Positions 8,496 to 18,305 are shown, counted from the first letter of the stretch. The stretch: DNA of 54,480 nt from an uncultured Clostridia bacterium (GCA_947629355.1 CANRDJ010000003.1:1-54480), one strand, 5' to 3'. Notes: a model not told the origin generated them from the letters alone. Numbers and translations are program-made.

Positions 8496-10010
8496 CTATG
8501 ATTTATATGAATTGTCAATCTCTTTAAGCATTACATCATGTGCTCCACCTTCTGAAATACTTACGTCTGAAACCATTGTTAATCTTGCAACTTTATGTAG
8601 TTCTGGAATTGTTGTTGCACCACAGTTGCACATTGTAGATTTTATTTTTGCAACTGTTATATCTAAGTTTTCTTTTAAAGAACCTGCATAAGGAATATAT
8701 GAATCTACTCCTTCTTCAAAAGCAAGTTTATCTTTTGCTTCTCCGCCTAAATCATATCTTTGCCAATTTCTTGCTCTGTTTGAACCTTCACCCCAATATT
8801 CTTTTACATAATTGTTTCCTACTTTTACAACTCTTGTTGGGCTTTCGTCAAATCTTGCAAAATATCTTCCCATCATTACATAGTCAGCTCCCATTGCAAG
8901 TGCAAGTGTTATATGATGATCATATACTATCCCACCATCTGAGCAAACTGGTATGTATATACCTGTTTCTTCAAAATATTTATTTCTTTCATCTACTACC
9001 TCCATTAAAGCAGAAGCTTGTCCTCTACCAATACCTTTTGTTTCACGGGTTATACAAATAGAGCCTCCTCCTACTCCAACTTTTATAAAATCAGCTCCAC
9101 TATCGGCTAAATATCTAAATCCTTCCCTGTCTACTACATTTCCAGCACCAATTTTAACATCTTCACCATATTTTTTTCTTACATAATCTATTGTATTTTT
9201 TTGCCATACAGAATATCCATCAGATGAATCCATACATAATATATCAACACCTGCTTCTACTAAAGCTGGTATTCTTTCTTCATAATCTCTTGTATTTATT
9301 CCTGCACCCACTATATATCTTTTATTTTCATCTAATAAAGAATTCGGATTATTTTTTCTGTCCTCATAATCTTTTCTAAATACTAAATATTTTAAATTTC
9401 CTTCTTCTGTAAGTATAGGTAAACAATTTATTTTTTTATCCCAAATTATATCATTTGCTTCTGACAAACTAATTCCTTTTTTAGCCCAAATTACATCTTC
9501 TTTTTTAGTCATAAAATTATCGATTGGATCATTTTGGTTATCTCTTGATAATCTATAATCTTTATTTGTTACAATTCCTAAGAATTTTCCATTTGCAGTT
9601 CCATCATCTGTAATAATAACAGTAGAATGTCCTGTTTGCTTTACTAAAGCTAATACATCTTTTAAAGGTGTTCCTGATTTAACATTTGAATCACTAATTA
9701 CAAAACCTGCTTTATGTTTTTTTACGTGATAAACCATCTCTGCTTGAGATTCTATGGATTGTGAACCATAGATAAAAGCAAGTCCACCCTCTCTAGCTAA
9801 TGCAATTCCCATCTTTTCACCTGAAACTGACTGCATTATTGCAGATACCATTGGTACATTTGCATAATATTTTGCTTCTTCTCCCTTTTTAAATTTAACA
9901 AGTGGTGTTCTAAGGGATACATTTGCAGGTATACATTTTTCTGTAGTTAAATTTGGTAATAATAAAAATTCATTAAATGTTCTTGATATATCTGGTAGTA
10001 TTTTTGACAT
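8496..10010 (-). CDS. guaB: IMP dehydrogenase
   Basis: Oxidises IMP to XMP with NAD+, the committed step to GMP, and feeds guaA next door. 504 aa. The TIM-barrel is interrupted by a CBS-domain pair (about 95-215). Catalytic Cys319 is in [14 protein letters not shown]-contacting MDSSDG is at 260-265, and the flap region carries RNWQRYD. AAAGGAGG lies before ATG. A perfect 9-bp hairpin (10027-10047) lies directly upstream of that site. No in-frame CGG. Confidence 0.96.
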   Translation of the reverse strand: MSKILPDISRTFNEFLLLPNLTTEKCIPANVSLRTPLVKFKKGEEAKYYANVPMVSAIMQSVSGEKMGIALAREGGLAFIYGSQSIESQAEMVYHVKKHKAGFVISDSNVKSGTPLKDVLALVKQTGHSTVIITDDGTANGKFLGIVTNKDYRLSRDNQNDPIDNFMTKKEDVIWAKKGISLSEANDIIWDKKINCLPILTEEGNLKYLVFRKDYEDRKNNPNSLLDENKRYIVGAGINTRDYEERIPALVEAGVDILCMDSSDGYSVWQKNTIDYVRKKYGEDVKIGAGNVVDREGFRYLADSGADFIKVGVGGGSICITRETKGIGRGQASALMEVVDERNKYFEETGIYIPVCSDGGIVYDHHITLALAMGADYVMMGRYFARFDESPTRVVKVGNNYVKEYWGEGSNRARNWQRYDLGGEAKDKLAFEEGVDSYIPYAGSLKENLDITVAKIKSTMCNCGATTIPELHKVARLTMVSDVSISEGGAHDVMLKEIDNSYKS

Positions 10011-10026
10011 TTTCGTTTCCTCCTTT

Positions 10027-10047
10027 AAAATTCACAGAGTGAATTTT
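10027..10047 (-). promoter_or_regulatory. Hairpin just upstream of guaB ribosome binding site
   Basis: AAAATTCAC and GTGAATTTT pair perfectly across AGA, ending a few bases before AAAGGAGG. It may protect the mRNA 5' end or act as a weak terminator. A similar structure precedes pfkA. Confidence 0.5.
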
Positions 10048-10123
10048 GTACTTTAACTCTTAAATTTCTATATATTATATAACAAATATTGATTAAAAAC
10101 AAGAAAAATATATTTTTTATATC

Positions 10124-10153
10124 AAAAACAGGAAAATTTATTTTCCTGTTTTT
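10124..10153 (-). terminator. Terminator after LRR gene
   Basis: AAAAACAGGAAAA (10124-10136) and TTTTCCTGTTTTT (10141-10153) pair with a 4-base loop and give a T-run on both strands. Confidence 0.9.
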
Positions 10154-10208
10154 GTTTGAGTTTGAGTAAGTATGTTTGAATTAATTCTAATTAGATATTT
10201 TTTGCACA

Positions 10209-10853
10209 CTAAGAAAGAAACATTGTTATACTTTCAAGTGAAAATCTAGGCATTTTAATTTTAGTTAAACTTTTTGGGAAAGTAATGCTTGTTAAATTTT
10301 TACATGCATCAAATGCCTTTTGAGCTATCTCAAATTCAGTTAAACCTTCTGAAAAAGCAATATTTTTCAGATTACAACAGCCAAAAAATGCCAATTCACC
10401 TATTTCAATTTTAGATAAACCCTCTGAAAAAACAATAGTTTTTAAATCTTCACAGTCGAGAAATGCAGATTCACCTATCTTAACTTCATCTAAACCTTCT
10501 GAAAAAGTAATACATTCTAGACTTGCACAGTTTGCAAATGAAAGTTTATCTATTTTAATTTTAGTTAAACTTTTAGGAAAAGCAACACTTGTTAAATTTC
10601 TACAGCCGCAAAATGCATGTTCACCTATCTCAACTTCATCTAAACCTTCTGAAAAGATAATACTTTTTAAACTTGCACAGTTTGCAAATGCCATTTCGCC
10701 TATTTTTTTTAAACTTTTGGGGAAAATAACACTTATTAAACTTTTACAGCTACCAAATGTCAAATTACATATTTCCGTTATACCTTCTGGAATTACTAAT
10801 TTTGATTCTTCTCCTTGATACCGACATAGAATTGATCCTTGAACATCAAACAT
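10209..10853 (-). CDS. Leucine-rich repeat protein (BspA/LRR_5 type)
   Basis: 214 aa made almost entirely of LRR_5-type units of about 23-24 residues, such as IGEMAFANCASLKSIIFSEGL and IGESAFLDCEDLKTIVF; about seven units can be counted. No signal peptide is visible, so it is likely cytoplasmic or a fragment of a larger family design. The N-terminus (LCRYQGEESKLVIPEGITEI) matches the usual start of BspA repeats. AAGGAGG precedes the ATG. Codon 11 (10821-10823) is CGG and must be read in zero frame as Arg, at a position often Lys in relatives. A +1 shift here would end the protein at once, so this gene is the clearest counter-example to obligatory shifting. Confidence 0.8.
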   Translation of the reverse strand: MFDVQGSILCRYQGEESKLVIPEGITEICNLTFGSCKSLISVIFPKSLKKIGEMAFANCASLKSIIFSEGLDEVEIGEHAFCGCRNLTSVAFPKSLTKIKIDKLSFANCASLECITFSEGLDEVKIGESAFLDCEDLKTIVFSEGLSKIEIGELAFFGCCNLKNIAFSEGLTEFEIAQKAFDACKNLTSITFPKSLTKIKMPRFSLESITMFLS

Positions 10854-11011
10854 ATGATTATCCTCCTTAAATATAATTAGGTTTTCTTTAATACATAGGC
10901 GAACCCTTACTCACAATTCGCATAAATAAAGAAATAAAAGCAAACATATATTATGTCTACATATATAATTATAGCAAATACTACTTATCTTGTCAATTTA
11001 TGGCATTATTA

Positions 11012-11043
11012 AAAAAAGTATTAAGAAATCTTAATACTTTTTT
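11012..11043 (-). terminator. Terminator after xerD
   Basis: AAAAAAGTATTAAG (11012-11025) pairs with CTTAATACTTTTTT (11030-11043), ending about 20 bases after the xerD stop. Confidence 0.9.
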
Positions 11044-11064
11044 AATTTAATAATATCTCATTTT

Positions 11065-11946
11065 TTAAGCTCTTGGATGAGCTTTTCTATATACATTTTT
11101 TAAACTTTCATCTTGGAATTGCATATACACTTGTGTTGATGATATATCTGAATGTCCAAGCATTGTTTGAATAGCTTTTAATTCTGCACCATTCTGCAAC
11201 AAATGTGTTGCAAAAGAATGTCTTAAAACATGTGGCGTAATTTCTTTTGTAATATGGGCCTGTTCTTTATAATATTTTACTATTTTCCAAAATCCTTGCC
11301 TTGTTAGTCTTCTGCCATTTATATTTACAAATAATGCCTTTTCATTTTCTGATTTAATTAATATTGGTCTTGAGTTTTCTATGTATTCTTTTAATGCTTT
11401 TAAAGATAATTTACCTAATGGTATATTCCTTTGTTTATTACCATTTTTGCATGTAGCAAATCCTTCTTCCAAATTAATGTCTTCTAAATTTAAAGATATT
11501 ATTTCAGTTACTCTCATTCCTGTTGCATATGCAAATTCAAGCATAGCCTTATCTCGTATACCTTTTAAATCTATATTTTTGGGTTGTTCCAATAACAATG
11601 ATACTTCTTGAGATGTTAATATATTAGGTATTCTTTTTTCTACTTTTGGTGAATGTATTCCATCTGTAGGATCAGATTTCACATTGTTATTTTTTAATAA
11701 AAATTGATAAAATAGTCTAATAGAAGCTAAATTTCTTGATATAGTAGAAGATTTTTTATTCATATCATGTAAATATTGCAAATATGCATTTATATCATTT
11801 GTTTTTACTTTAGTATAATTTATTTTGTTTGCTTCAATATACTTTTTATATTGAATAATATCTCTTCTATAAGATTGTAAAGTATTATCTGATAATTTCT
11901 TATCATTTTTAATAAATTCTAAAAAATTTGTTATTTGTTTTTCCAT
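11065..11946 (-). CDS. xerD: Tyrosine recombinase XerD
   Basis: Site-specific recombinase for chromosome dimer resolution. 293 aa with a core-binding domain (1-100) and a catalytic domain: Arg145 in TGMRVTE, Lys167, His239 and Arg242 in HVLRH, His265 in GHSDISSTQVY, and nucleophile Tyr274. AAAGGAG lies before ATG. It follows spoIIM on the same strand, a gene order also known from Bacillus, which supports XerD. No in-frame CGG, unlike the paralogue at 4622. Confidence 0.9.
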   Translation of the reverse strand: MEKQITNFLEFIKNDKKLSDNTLQSYRRDIIQYKKYIEANKINYTKVKTNDINAYLQYLHDMNKKSSTISRNLASIRLFYQFLLKNNNVKSDPTDGIHSPKVEKRIPNILTSQEVSLLLEQPKNIDLKGIRDKAMLEFAYATGMRVTEIISLNLEDINLEEGFATCKNGNKQRNIPLGKLSLKALKEYIENSRPILIKSENEKALFVNINGRRLTRQGFWKIVKYYKEQAHITKEITPHVLRHSFATHLLQNGAELKAIQTMLGHSDISSTQVYMQFQDESLKNVYRKAHPRA

Positions 11947-12084
11947 GGCTTAGCTCCTTTTCTGTAAATTATATCCATAATTTTTTTATTTTATGAATAT
12001 TTATTATGTATATATTTATATCAGATTAAATCAAAAATGTAAATAGATTTTTTTAATAAATTATATTTTTTTATATCTTTGATC

Positions 12085-12739
12085 TTATATATATTTTATT
12101 AATGACAATATAATATTTTTAGATACATATACTTCTATTAATGATGATATTATTAATAGAAATGTCATAAATAATGAAAGCAGTGTGTGTCTTAATATTT
12201 CCAATTTTATATTTTCTCTTCTTTTATCTTTCATTATTGAATTGTGAAGTTTCATTCCACTAACACTAAGAACTAATATACATGGTATAAATAAAATATT
12301 TTGTAACAAAAGTGTAGATAATAGGAATAGTATTCCTTTTCCGTATCCCAAGACTTAATATTATTGAAGAAATTGTATAGCCTAAGCAGAATCCTCTTAA
12401 GCAAATTGTTAAATAAACAATAGATATACCTATAAAAGTGGATCCCATAAACCATAAAAATATAGCTAATACAACATTTTTTTTAATTGATTCTTTTAAT
12501 AAAAGAAAAGTATTTATATCTTTATTATCTTTAAGCTCTTCTGTAAAAGAAGTTATATAGTTACTAATTTCTGACGCTTGATTTTCTGAAGCATTATTTA
12601 TAAATATAACTCCAATAATAATACCAATAAAAAATATAATGCTAACTATTAAATACTCTTTTATATTATTTTCTATATGCGTAAATATAATTTCCTTAAA
12701 TCTAGATTTTTTTCTTTCTTTTATGTATCTTCTGTTCAT
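12085..12739 (-). CDS. spoIIM: Stage II sporulation protein M, one +1 shift at CGG
   Basis: Integral membrane protein needed for septal peptidoglycan degradation and engulfment during sporulation. After a +1 shift at CGG (12341-12343, residue 133) the product is 217 aa, the usual SpoIIM length. First part: membrane helix near 35-55, then FLWFMGSTFIGI and CLRGFCLGYTISSIILSLG. Second part: KGILFLLSTLLLQN, then ILVLSVSGMKLHNS and a last hydrophobic helix. Both halves align with SpoIIM. In zero frame the ORF runs on about 30 codons into unrelated text. The start ATG at 12739 is chosen because CGGAGGT lies six bases upstream; an ATG at 12757 would translate that site. It shows the organism is probably an endospore former. 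Confidence 0.87.
12341..12343 (-). other. CGG +1 shift site 5 (spoIIM)
   Basis: Sense strand reads GGG ATA CGG AAA AGG. Skipping the C gives GGG ATA GGA AAA GGA ATA CTA TTC, i.e. G-I-G-K-G-I-L-F, matching the conserved SpoIIM continuation. Confidence 0.88.
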
Positions 12740-12802
12740 TACATACCTCCGAAACATTTATACATAATGTGTATTCATTTAACAGAAAAAAAGAACAAAA
12801 AT

Positions 12803-12874
12803 AGTAGAGTAAAAATTTGAACTGAACCCAAAAAGTGTCTAACTTTTTGGGTTCAGTTCAAAATTCACTCTACT
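12803..12874. repeat. 34-bp inverted repeat resembling IS3-type ends
   Basis: Left arm 12803-12836 and right arm 12842-12874 pair almost perfectly around GTCTA. The core GAACTGAACCCAAAAAGT resembles terminal inverted repeats of IS3-family elements (from memory). It could be a MITE formed from two IS ends, or a strong bidirectional terminator. Confidence 0.55.
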
Positions 12875-12885
12875 TTTGATTTTAC

Positions 12886-12993
12886 TTATCTATTTAGGAT
12901 CAAGTCATTCAATTCCGTTTTCCCAACAGTCTTTTTCTCTGACCATTTACCATTGTATTTACAGTCATCGAGATTATAAATAGGTGGAATTGG
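12886..12993 (-). pseudogene. Short decayed coding fragment
   Basis: About 35 open codons on the minus strand read PPIYNLDDCKYNGKWSEKK then TVGKTELNDLILNR and stop. No start codon or ribosome binding site is seen. Family not recognised. Its position beside the IS-like repeat suggests debris of an insertion or deletion. Confidence 0.3.
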
Positions 12994-13097
12994 TTAATTT
13001 TATTGTCTCCTTAATCCTATTAATGAAGATTATATAATATTACATAGCAATTTACATAATTTATAAATTTGCTAAATAGTATATATTAAAATATTAC

Positions 13098-14312
13098 CTA
13101 TTTAATTTTGTGCTTATATATAATTATAACAATTGCAATAACACATAATCCAACAAAACTTATTATAATAGCACTTTTCCCATTATTTTTTTCTTTTATA
13201 GTATTCTCATCTTTATTTTGATTTTCCTTTAAAATAGCAGATAATTTCATAGCTTGAATTTCTCTTTCTTCTTGATTTGATATTTCTTCTTCTTTATCTC
13301 TTCTATGAACTATTATTTCATATTTTTTATGTGTTGTACCATTTTCAGCTAAAACATTAATCTCAATTTTATTATTTCCAACCTGCATTTCTTCATTTCC
13401 TACTATATTAACTTTTGCATTTTCTCTTTGTGGAATAGCTAAAATATCAATTTTATTTATATCATTTGAAATTTCTACTTTATATTGCGTAATGTTGCTA
13501 TCAAATTGTGGATTTAATGTTGCCTGTCTTACTGCCAATGTTTCTAAATTAGTATTTGCTGTTTCTAAATTTGTTGTTTTTGTTACATATATTTTATAAG
13601 TAGAAGTTCTAGTTTTATCTTCAGATTCTATTTTTATTTCAATAGTATTTTCTCCCATCTTTAAATTATCGTTTCCTGTAATTGTTAAATTTGATCTTGA
13701 GTTTTCTGGAATTGCTGTAATTTCTAAATTTTTAATATTATTTTTTGTTATAAAATAATATTCTTTTGTATCTTTATTAAATTCTGGAGTAATTCCTTCA
13801 TGATTTAATCTCAATATGCCCAAATCGGTATTGTCTGAAGAAACATTTTCATTTTGTTTATTTTCTACTTCTTTTTCATCAGTTTTCTTCCCTACTTTTA
13901 TTTCTAAATTATCAGTATCTATTTCTATTTTATCTCCAGCTGAGTTATATAATTCTCCCGTAATAGCAATACTAGTTATACCTTTTTCTAATGCTTTAAA
14001 TTTAAAGGTTTCTATATTTAGTTCATCAATATTTTCAGCATTTTGACTAACCCATGTGTATAAAATTCTGTTATTTAATTTATTTGAGTTTTCTGGACCA
14101 CTTAAATATTCCAACTTGGAATTATCCCAATAAAGTTCTACAGTAAGGGCTGCTACTTTAATATTTTTTATATTTATACTTACATTCACTTCTTCATTTT
14201 GTTCAATTATTGATTTATCACATATTATTTGCATTTCTCCTTTAGCAAAACTTATATTGAAAATTATTAATATTAAAGCCATTAATATTGAACATATTCC
14301 TATTTTTTTCAT
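13098..14312 (-). CDS. Membrane-anchored cohesin protein with cadherin-like beta-sandwiches
   Basis: 404 aa. Signal peptide (1 to about 23), cohesin-like domain (about 25-145; VNVSINIKNIKVAALTVELYW, KFKALEKG), two cadherin-like beta-sandwich domains (about 165-245 and 255-335; pattern LxxLxxxxxxLxPxFxxxxxxYxxxV), a charged linker, and a C-terminal membrane helix (about 380-400) ending YKHKIK. It is the last gene of the surface operon and lies 22 nt after the dockerin-bearing gene. Cohesin domains bind dockerins, so it is a likely anchor for the upstream product (inference). GGAG precedes the ATG. Confidence 0.8.
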   Translation of the reverse strand: MKKIGICSILMALILIIFNISFAKGEMQIICDKSIIEQNEEVNVSINIKNIKVAALTVELYWDNSKLEYLSGPENSNKLNNRILYTWVSQNAENIDELNIETFKFKALEKGITSIAITGELYNSAGDKIEIDTDNLEIKVGKKTDEKEVENKQNENVSSDNTDLGILRLNHEGITPEFNKDTKEYYFITKNNIKNLEITAIPENSRSNLTITGNDNLKMGENTIEIKIESEDKTRTSTYKIYVTKTTNLETANTNLETLAVRQATLNPQFDSNITQYKVEISNDINKIDILAIPQRENAKVNIVGNEEMQVGNNKIEINVLAENGTTHKKYEIIVHRRDKEEEISNQEEREIQAMKLSAILKENQNKDENTIKEKNNGKSAIIISFVGLCVIAIVIIIYKHKIK

Positions 14313-14334
14313 AATATAATACTCCTATATATTC

Positions 14335-16581
14335 TTATTGCTTTATTAATTGTATATCTAATATATGTCTTTGAATTATTAATAAATCTAAAGAAGATGG
14401 ATTTTTTCCATTTCTATTAATATTTCCTGCCTTTAAAGCTGTGCCATTTAAATTTTCTATTTCTAATATATGTCTTTGCAAAACTAATAGGTCTATACTA
14501 TTAATTTTCCCATCTCCATTTATATCACCATATATAATTATTTCATACTCCATTTTTATTATTCCATTTTCATCAATAATTCTAATTTTTGATCCTGTTC
14601 CTGCAAATTTGTCATCTGATAATAATTCACCTTTATTATTATATATTTCAATTTTATATTTTGTATTAATCATTTCTTTTATTCTACCTACACTAATATT
14701 TTCAATGTTCCATCCCGTTATTTCATTTTGTTGCAGATTTAAGCTTTTATCAAATATAATCTCATCTTCCTCAAGTCTAACAACAACAGTAAGGTCTATT
14801 TGTTTTATAACATTTGTATTTTCAGGTTGTACTGTTATTTTAGTAGTTCCTTCATTTATCGCAGTTATCACACCAATATTATTAACTTTTGCAATATTTT
14901 CATCATCCGATTTGAATATTAGATTCTTATTACTTGCATCATCTGGAAGTACTATTGCTTTTATCTCAAATTTATCGCCTTTTTGTAAGACTAATTTTTC
15001 TTTATTAATTACTACATCTGATGTAGGTGTATAAACCTGTATTTTTATTTCAGAAAAAACATTATTTTCTTTTGCTTTTACTCTAATTCTTGCTTCACCT
15101 GATTTTATTCCTAGTATGTTTCCTGCACTATCAACAGTTGCTATATTAGTATCACTAGAAATAAATTCTATTGGATTATCTTTTGCTTGTTCTGGTAAAA
15201 TTTCTACATTTATTTTTTTGCTTTCACCTTTATTTATTACAGTATTATCCATTGAAAGTTTAATCTGTTGTATTTTTATATTTGGAAGTTGTACTAAATA
15301 TTCGTGAAAAACATACCCAATCATTCCATTAGATAGTTTTACTTTATCCCACAAATCACCAGATTGTTTTCCTTTTGCAATCCTTGTCATTATCTCAGAC
15401 CTATCAACAGATGTTAAAGTTTCATAAGATGTAGATGGACCTGTTCTTATGTTTAATTTAGTACTTACATCTGCATATACTCTTGAATTATCTGAAATAA
15501 AATCAGTTTCTAGTATATTAGGATTTTCTACAAAATTATCTGGCATATTGTTATATACGGGAATTATGAAAGATACCTCATCATTTAACATTCCTGTTTT
15601 TACATAGCCATTATAAATTAATTTAGATTCACTATATGGGGCAAGTACATTAGTCATATATTGATGCCAAAATAGACCATTACCACTATTCGTTACATGA
15701 AATTTTTGCAAATAGATACTATCTTGTCCTAAATGAATGTAACTAGATCCAATAAAAATTCCCCCACCAGTTATTGACCTTTCTTTTGTATTCCATGGAA
15801 TTAAATATTTATCTTTTGTTGCTTGATTTGCACCTTTGCCATCCTTCGCATATTGAAGTCCATTTTTTATTGCTCCCATGGGTTCTGCTGAGCTAGTAGC
15901 TCCTATATTGTAAAAATTATACAAACCTTTATATCCTTCAACAGTACCGCTAATAGAACTATGTGATATAAATGGACCTACTTCTTGTTTTATTCTAGAT
16001 GCTAAATGATAGCTACTTACTTTAGATGATTTTCCTGCTGATAAAATAAGATCCGAATATTTTTTTGTCATTATAATTTTATTTCCATTGCTATCTAAAT
16101 AATCAACAATTCTGTTATAAAATTCTGTTCCATATAATATCTTTTCTATTCCTTGTATATTATTTGTTTTTTCATCATATGATAATCCTTCAAATTGAAA
16201 TATCCTAACTTCATTTAAAAAGTTCCTAGGATCCATTGAGTATTCGACTGCCATTCTTGATGAATCTACCCATCCAATATCTACTTCTACATTGTATTTG
16301 CCTGATGCTGTATTTTTCCATCTATCAGAATATGATTTAGGGACTAAATTTTTTCCAAATTGATTTTCATTATCAATTACATATTTCCAATCTAAATTTG
16401 TATATAATGCAGTAAATTTCCAATTAGGATGTTTTTTTTGCAGTTCTATTAAATATGGTTTATAAGTATTTGGAAAATTTTCAATTCCTTCTCTTTTTTC
16501 AACAGAATAGCTAATATTATTTTTAAATAATATTAGTATAAAAAAACATATAATGCTAAAAATTATTTTTAAATACCTCAT
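14335..16581 (-). CDS. Secreted N-acetylglucosaminidase-like protein with SH3, Big2 and dockerin domains
   Basis: 748 aa, predicted cell-wall hydrolase. Signal peptide (1-25), a leader region (HPNWKFTALYTNLDW), a glucosaminidase-like domain (about 110-310; SYHLASRIKQE, LYNFYNIGA), an SH3-type domain (about 370-430; LNIRTGPSTSYE), two Ig-like Big2 domains (about 435-600), and a C-terminal type I dockerin (about 685-748) with two Ca-binding repeats, GDINGDGKINSIDLL and GNINRNGKNPSSLDLL. It starts 3 nt after the sortase stop, indicating coupled translation. Cohesin genes lie on both sides in the operon, so the enzyme may be displayed through cohesin-dockerin pairing. Confidence 0.85.
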   Translation of the reverse strand: MRYLKIIFSIICFFILILFKNNISYSVEKREGIENFPNTYKPYLIELQKKHPNWKFTALYTNLDWKYVIDNENQFGKNLVPKSYSDRWKNTASGKYNVEVDIGWVDSSRMAVEYSMDPRNFLNEVRIFQFEGLSYDEKTNNIQGIEKILYGTEFYNRIVDYLDSNGNKIIMTKKYSDLILSAGKSSKVSSYHLASRIKQEVGPFISHSSISGTVEGYKGLYNFYNIGATSSAEPMGAIKNGLQYAKDGKGANQATKDKYLIPWNTKERSITGGGIFIGSSYIHLGQDSIYLQKFHVTNSGNGLFWHQYMTNVLAPYSESKLIYNGYVKTGMLNDEVSFIIPVYNNMPDNFVENPNILETDFISDNSRVYADVSTKLNIRTGPSTSYETLTSVDRSEIMTRIAKGKQSGDLWDKVKLSNGMIGYVFHEYLVQLPNIKIQQIKLSMDNTVINKGESKKINVEILPEQAKDNPIEFISSDTNIATVDSAGNILGIKSGEARIRVKAKENNVFSEIKIQVYTPTSDVVINKEKLVLQKGDKFEIKAIVLPDDASNKNLIFKSDDENIAKVNNIGVITAINEGTTKITVQPENTNVIKQIDLTVVVRLEEDEIIFDKSLNLQQNEITGWNIENISVGRIKEMINTKYKIEIYNNKGELLSDDKFAGTGSKIRIIDENGIIKMEYEIIIYGDINGDGKINSIDLLVLQRHILEIENLNGTALKAGNINRNGKNPSSLDLLIIQRHILDIQLIKQ

Positions 16582-16584
16582 ATT

Positions 16585-17220
16585 TTAAGTATTTCCTTTC
16601 TCAATTGCTTTAATAATAAGTCTAGTATCTGAGTAATTAACACAAGTAATTAAAGTAACTATTCTTTTTCCATTTGTATTCTGTTCTAATGAAGATATAT
16701 TATCAGGTTTTACTTTATATATGTCATATATAGTATAAGTGTATTTTCCATTTTTATTATCTAATAAATATAATTCATCTCCTAGATTTAAATTTATTAA
16801 ATTATAAAACATATTTTCTTTTTTATAGTTATGACCCGTAATGCAAAAATTTCCAATTTCATTAGCATCAGGACCCCAAAATTTTGTAGGAGATAAATCC
16901 ATGGCTTGTTTACTATATTCTTTAAGTACATAAGTTTCTAAATTTATTTTTGATATTATAAGTTTTGCAGCAACTTTAAAACCTAAATAGCTTTCAGCAA
17001 TACTTACTTTTTCTACTGAATTCGTTTCTGATTTACTTGCTGTTCTTTCAATTTGTATTTTGTTTTTTTCTCTTTCTTTTAATCTAATTTTATTTTCTTT
17101 GTAAACACCTATTAATACATAAATAATTATAAAAAAAATTATTAATATAATAATATATTTTATAAAACTCTTAATTTTATTTTTTACTCCTCTTTTACGT
17201 TTCACATCTTTATCTCCCAT
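16585..17220 (-). CDS. Sortase
   Basis: Membrane transpeptidase that attaches LPXTG proteins to the cell wall, 211 aa. N-terminal membrane helix (about 18-39), catalytic domain with His130 in TGHNY, Cys193 in TLITC and Arg200. The TLxTC/TGHNY context fits class D/E-like sortases. It sits between a gene whose product ends in LPKTG and the dockerin gene, so that LPKTG protein is its likely substrate. No clear Shine-Dalgarno precedes the ATG at 17220. Confidence 0.88.
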   Translation of the reverse strand: MGDKDVKRKRGVKNKIKSFIKYIIILIIFFIIIYVLIGVYKENKIRLKEREKNKIQIERTASKSETNSVEKVSIAESYLGFKVAAKLIISKINLETYVLKEYSKQAMDLSPTKFWGPDANEIGNFCITGHNYKKENMFYNLINLNLGDELYLLDNKNGKYTYTIYDIYKVKPDNISSLEQNTNGKRIVTLITCVNYSDTRLIIKAIEKGNT

Positions 17221-17291
17221 ATATAATTTTTATTATTATGTAATAAAGATTTCTTTTAGAAATATCTCTAAAAGAAATCATATACTTTTAA

Positions 17292-18305
17292 TTAATCCTT
17301 TTTATTTAAATAGAAATATGATGCTACAATAATTACTAATATAAGCGGTAAAACAATGAAATATATTGTACTACCTGTTTTAGGCAATGAACTTGGTTTT
17401 TGTTTGTTTTGTACTACTTGATTATTATTTTGTGTAGTAGTACCTGTTAAAGTTTGTGTATTTTCATCTTTTACTGTAATTTTAAAATTCTTGCTTGCAA
17501 TAGTTTCATCAGATTTATCTCTGTTAACCAATTTTAGTGTTATAGAATAATCACCTGTACCACTAAATAATCCTTTAACATTTAATTCCTTTATAACATT
17601 TTTTCCACCTATTGAATCTCCTGAAGCATCTCCCCAACCACTTTGAATAATATCATGTTCAACCTGGTTAGAATCTATACCAGTAATTTTTACAGTTTCA
17701 CCTTTTGGAGTTGTAGCTTCTGCAAGAATTCTTGTGTGTTCATAGCTTCTTCCCATAGTCGATGAAACAACTATTTTCATGTCTTTTTCTTTATTTTTTA
17801 TAATATCTCCAACGTATTTTAATGCAATATCATAGTCTTCATATGAAGGTTCAACCATAACTGTTTTTGTATATGGTGAACTAATATCATCGTAACTTGG
17901 TGAAGCACTTGGCCCTGCTAAACCAGTTGCTGTTATTTTAAAATCTGTAGGATTTGATGTTATAATATCTTCTTTTGCTTTAAATGTAACAGACACATTT
18001 CTTCTTGGATTTGATCCACCTGTTGAATCATAAAACACTACTTTTACTCTTTTTTTATTGTCATTTGCTTCTCCACCTTCTGCTGAAACATAGTCTAATA
18101 CTTTTGAATCATAGTTTATATTTGTTGTATATGCTCCCAAATCTGTTCCAAAATCCACACTTACTTTTACTGTTTCGCCTGGATGAATAGTTTGTTTATC
18201 TACATCAGTAGTTACATTATCTAATGTATCGGCATATACATTAACTGAAAATGTTATCAAGAATAGCAAAACAAAAATTGTAATAATACTTACTGTTTTT
18301 TTCAT
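17292..18305 (-). CDS. Cohesin-domain surface protein with LPKTG sorting signal
   Basis: 337 aa. Signal peptide (1 to about 25), cohesin-like domain (about 28-150; HPGETVKVSVDFGTDLGAYT, NINYDSKVLDYVSAEGG), a second beta-rich domain (about 155-280), a Thr/Gln/Asn-rich linker, then LPKTG at 307-311, a hydrophobic stretch and NKKD. First gene of the operon, 71 nt upstream of the sortase. GGAGGG precedes the ATG. It probably forms the wall-anchored receptor for the dockerin protein. Confidence 0.85.
   Translation of the reverse strand: MKKTVSIITIFVLLFLITFSVNVYADTLDNVTTDVDKQTIHPGETVKVSVDFGTDLGAYTTNINYDSKVLDYVSAEGGEANDNKKRVKVVFYDSTGGSNPRRNVSVTFKAKEDIITSNPTDFKITATGLAGPSASPSYDDISSPYTKTVMVEPSYEDYDIALKYVGDIIKNKEKDMKIVVSSTMGRSYEHTRILAEATTPKGETVKITGIDSNQVEHDIIQSGWGDASGDSIGGKNVIKELNVKGLFSGTGDYSITLKLVNRDKSDETIASKNFKITVKDENTQTLTGTTTQNNNQVVQNKQKPSSLPKTGSTIYFIVLPLILVIIVASYFYLNKKD

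Larger units (their letters stand above)
12740..13097. other. Gene-free stretch with IS-like inverted repeat
   Basis: It holds the spoIIM leader, a long near-perfect inverted repeat (12803-12874), a short decayed coding fragment (12886-12993) and an AT-rich remainder with nothing recognisable. Confidence 0.6.

Noticed and set aside
12273..12455. Separate 60-aa ORF within spoIIM
   Set aside because: Third-frame shadow; the two real halves are joined by the CGG shift.
14441..15034. 197-codon plus-strand ORF inside the dockerin gene
   Set aside because: Antisense shadow of AT-rich coding sequence; low-complexity Ser/Ile/Leu text.
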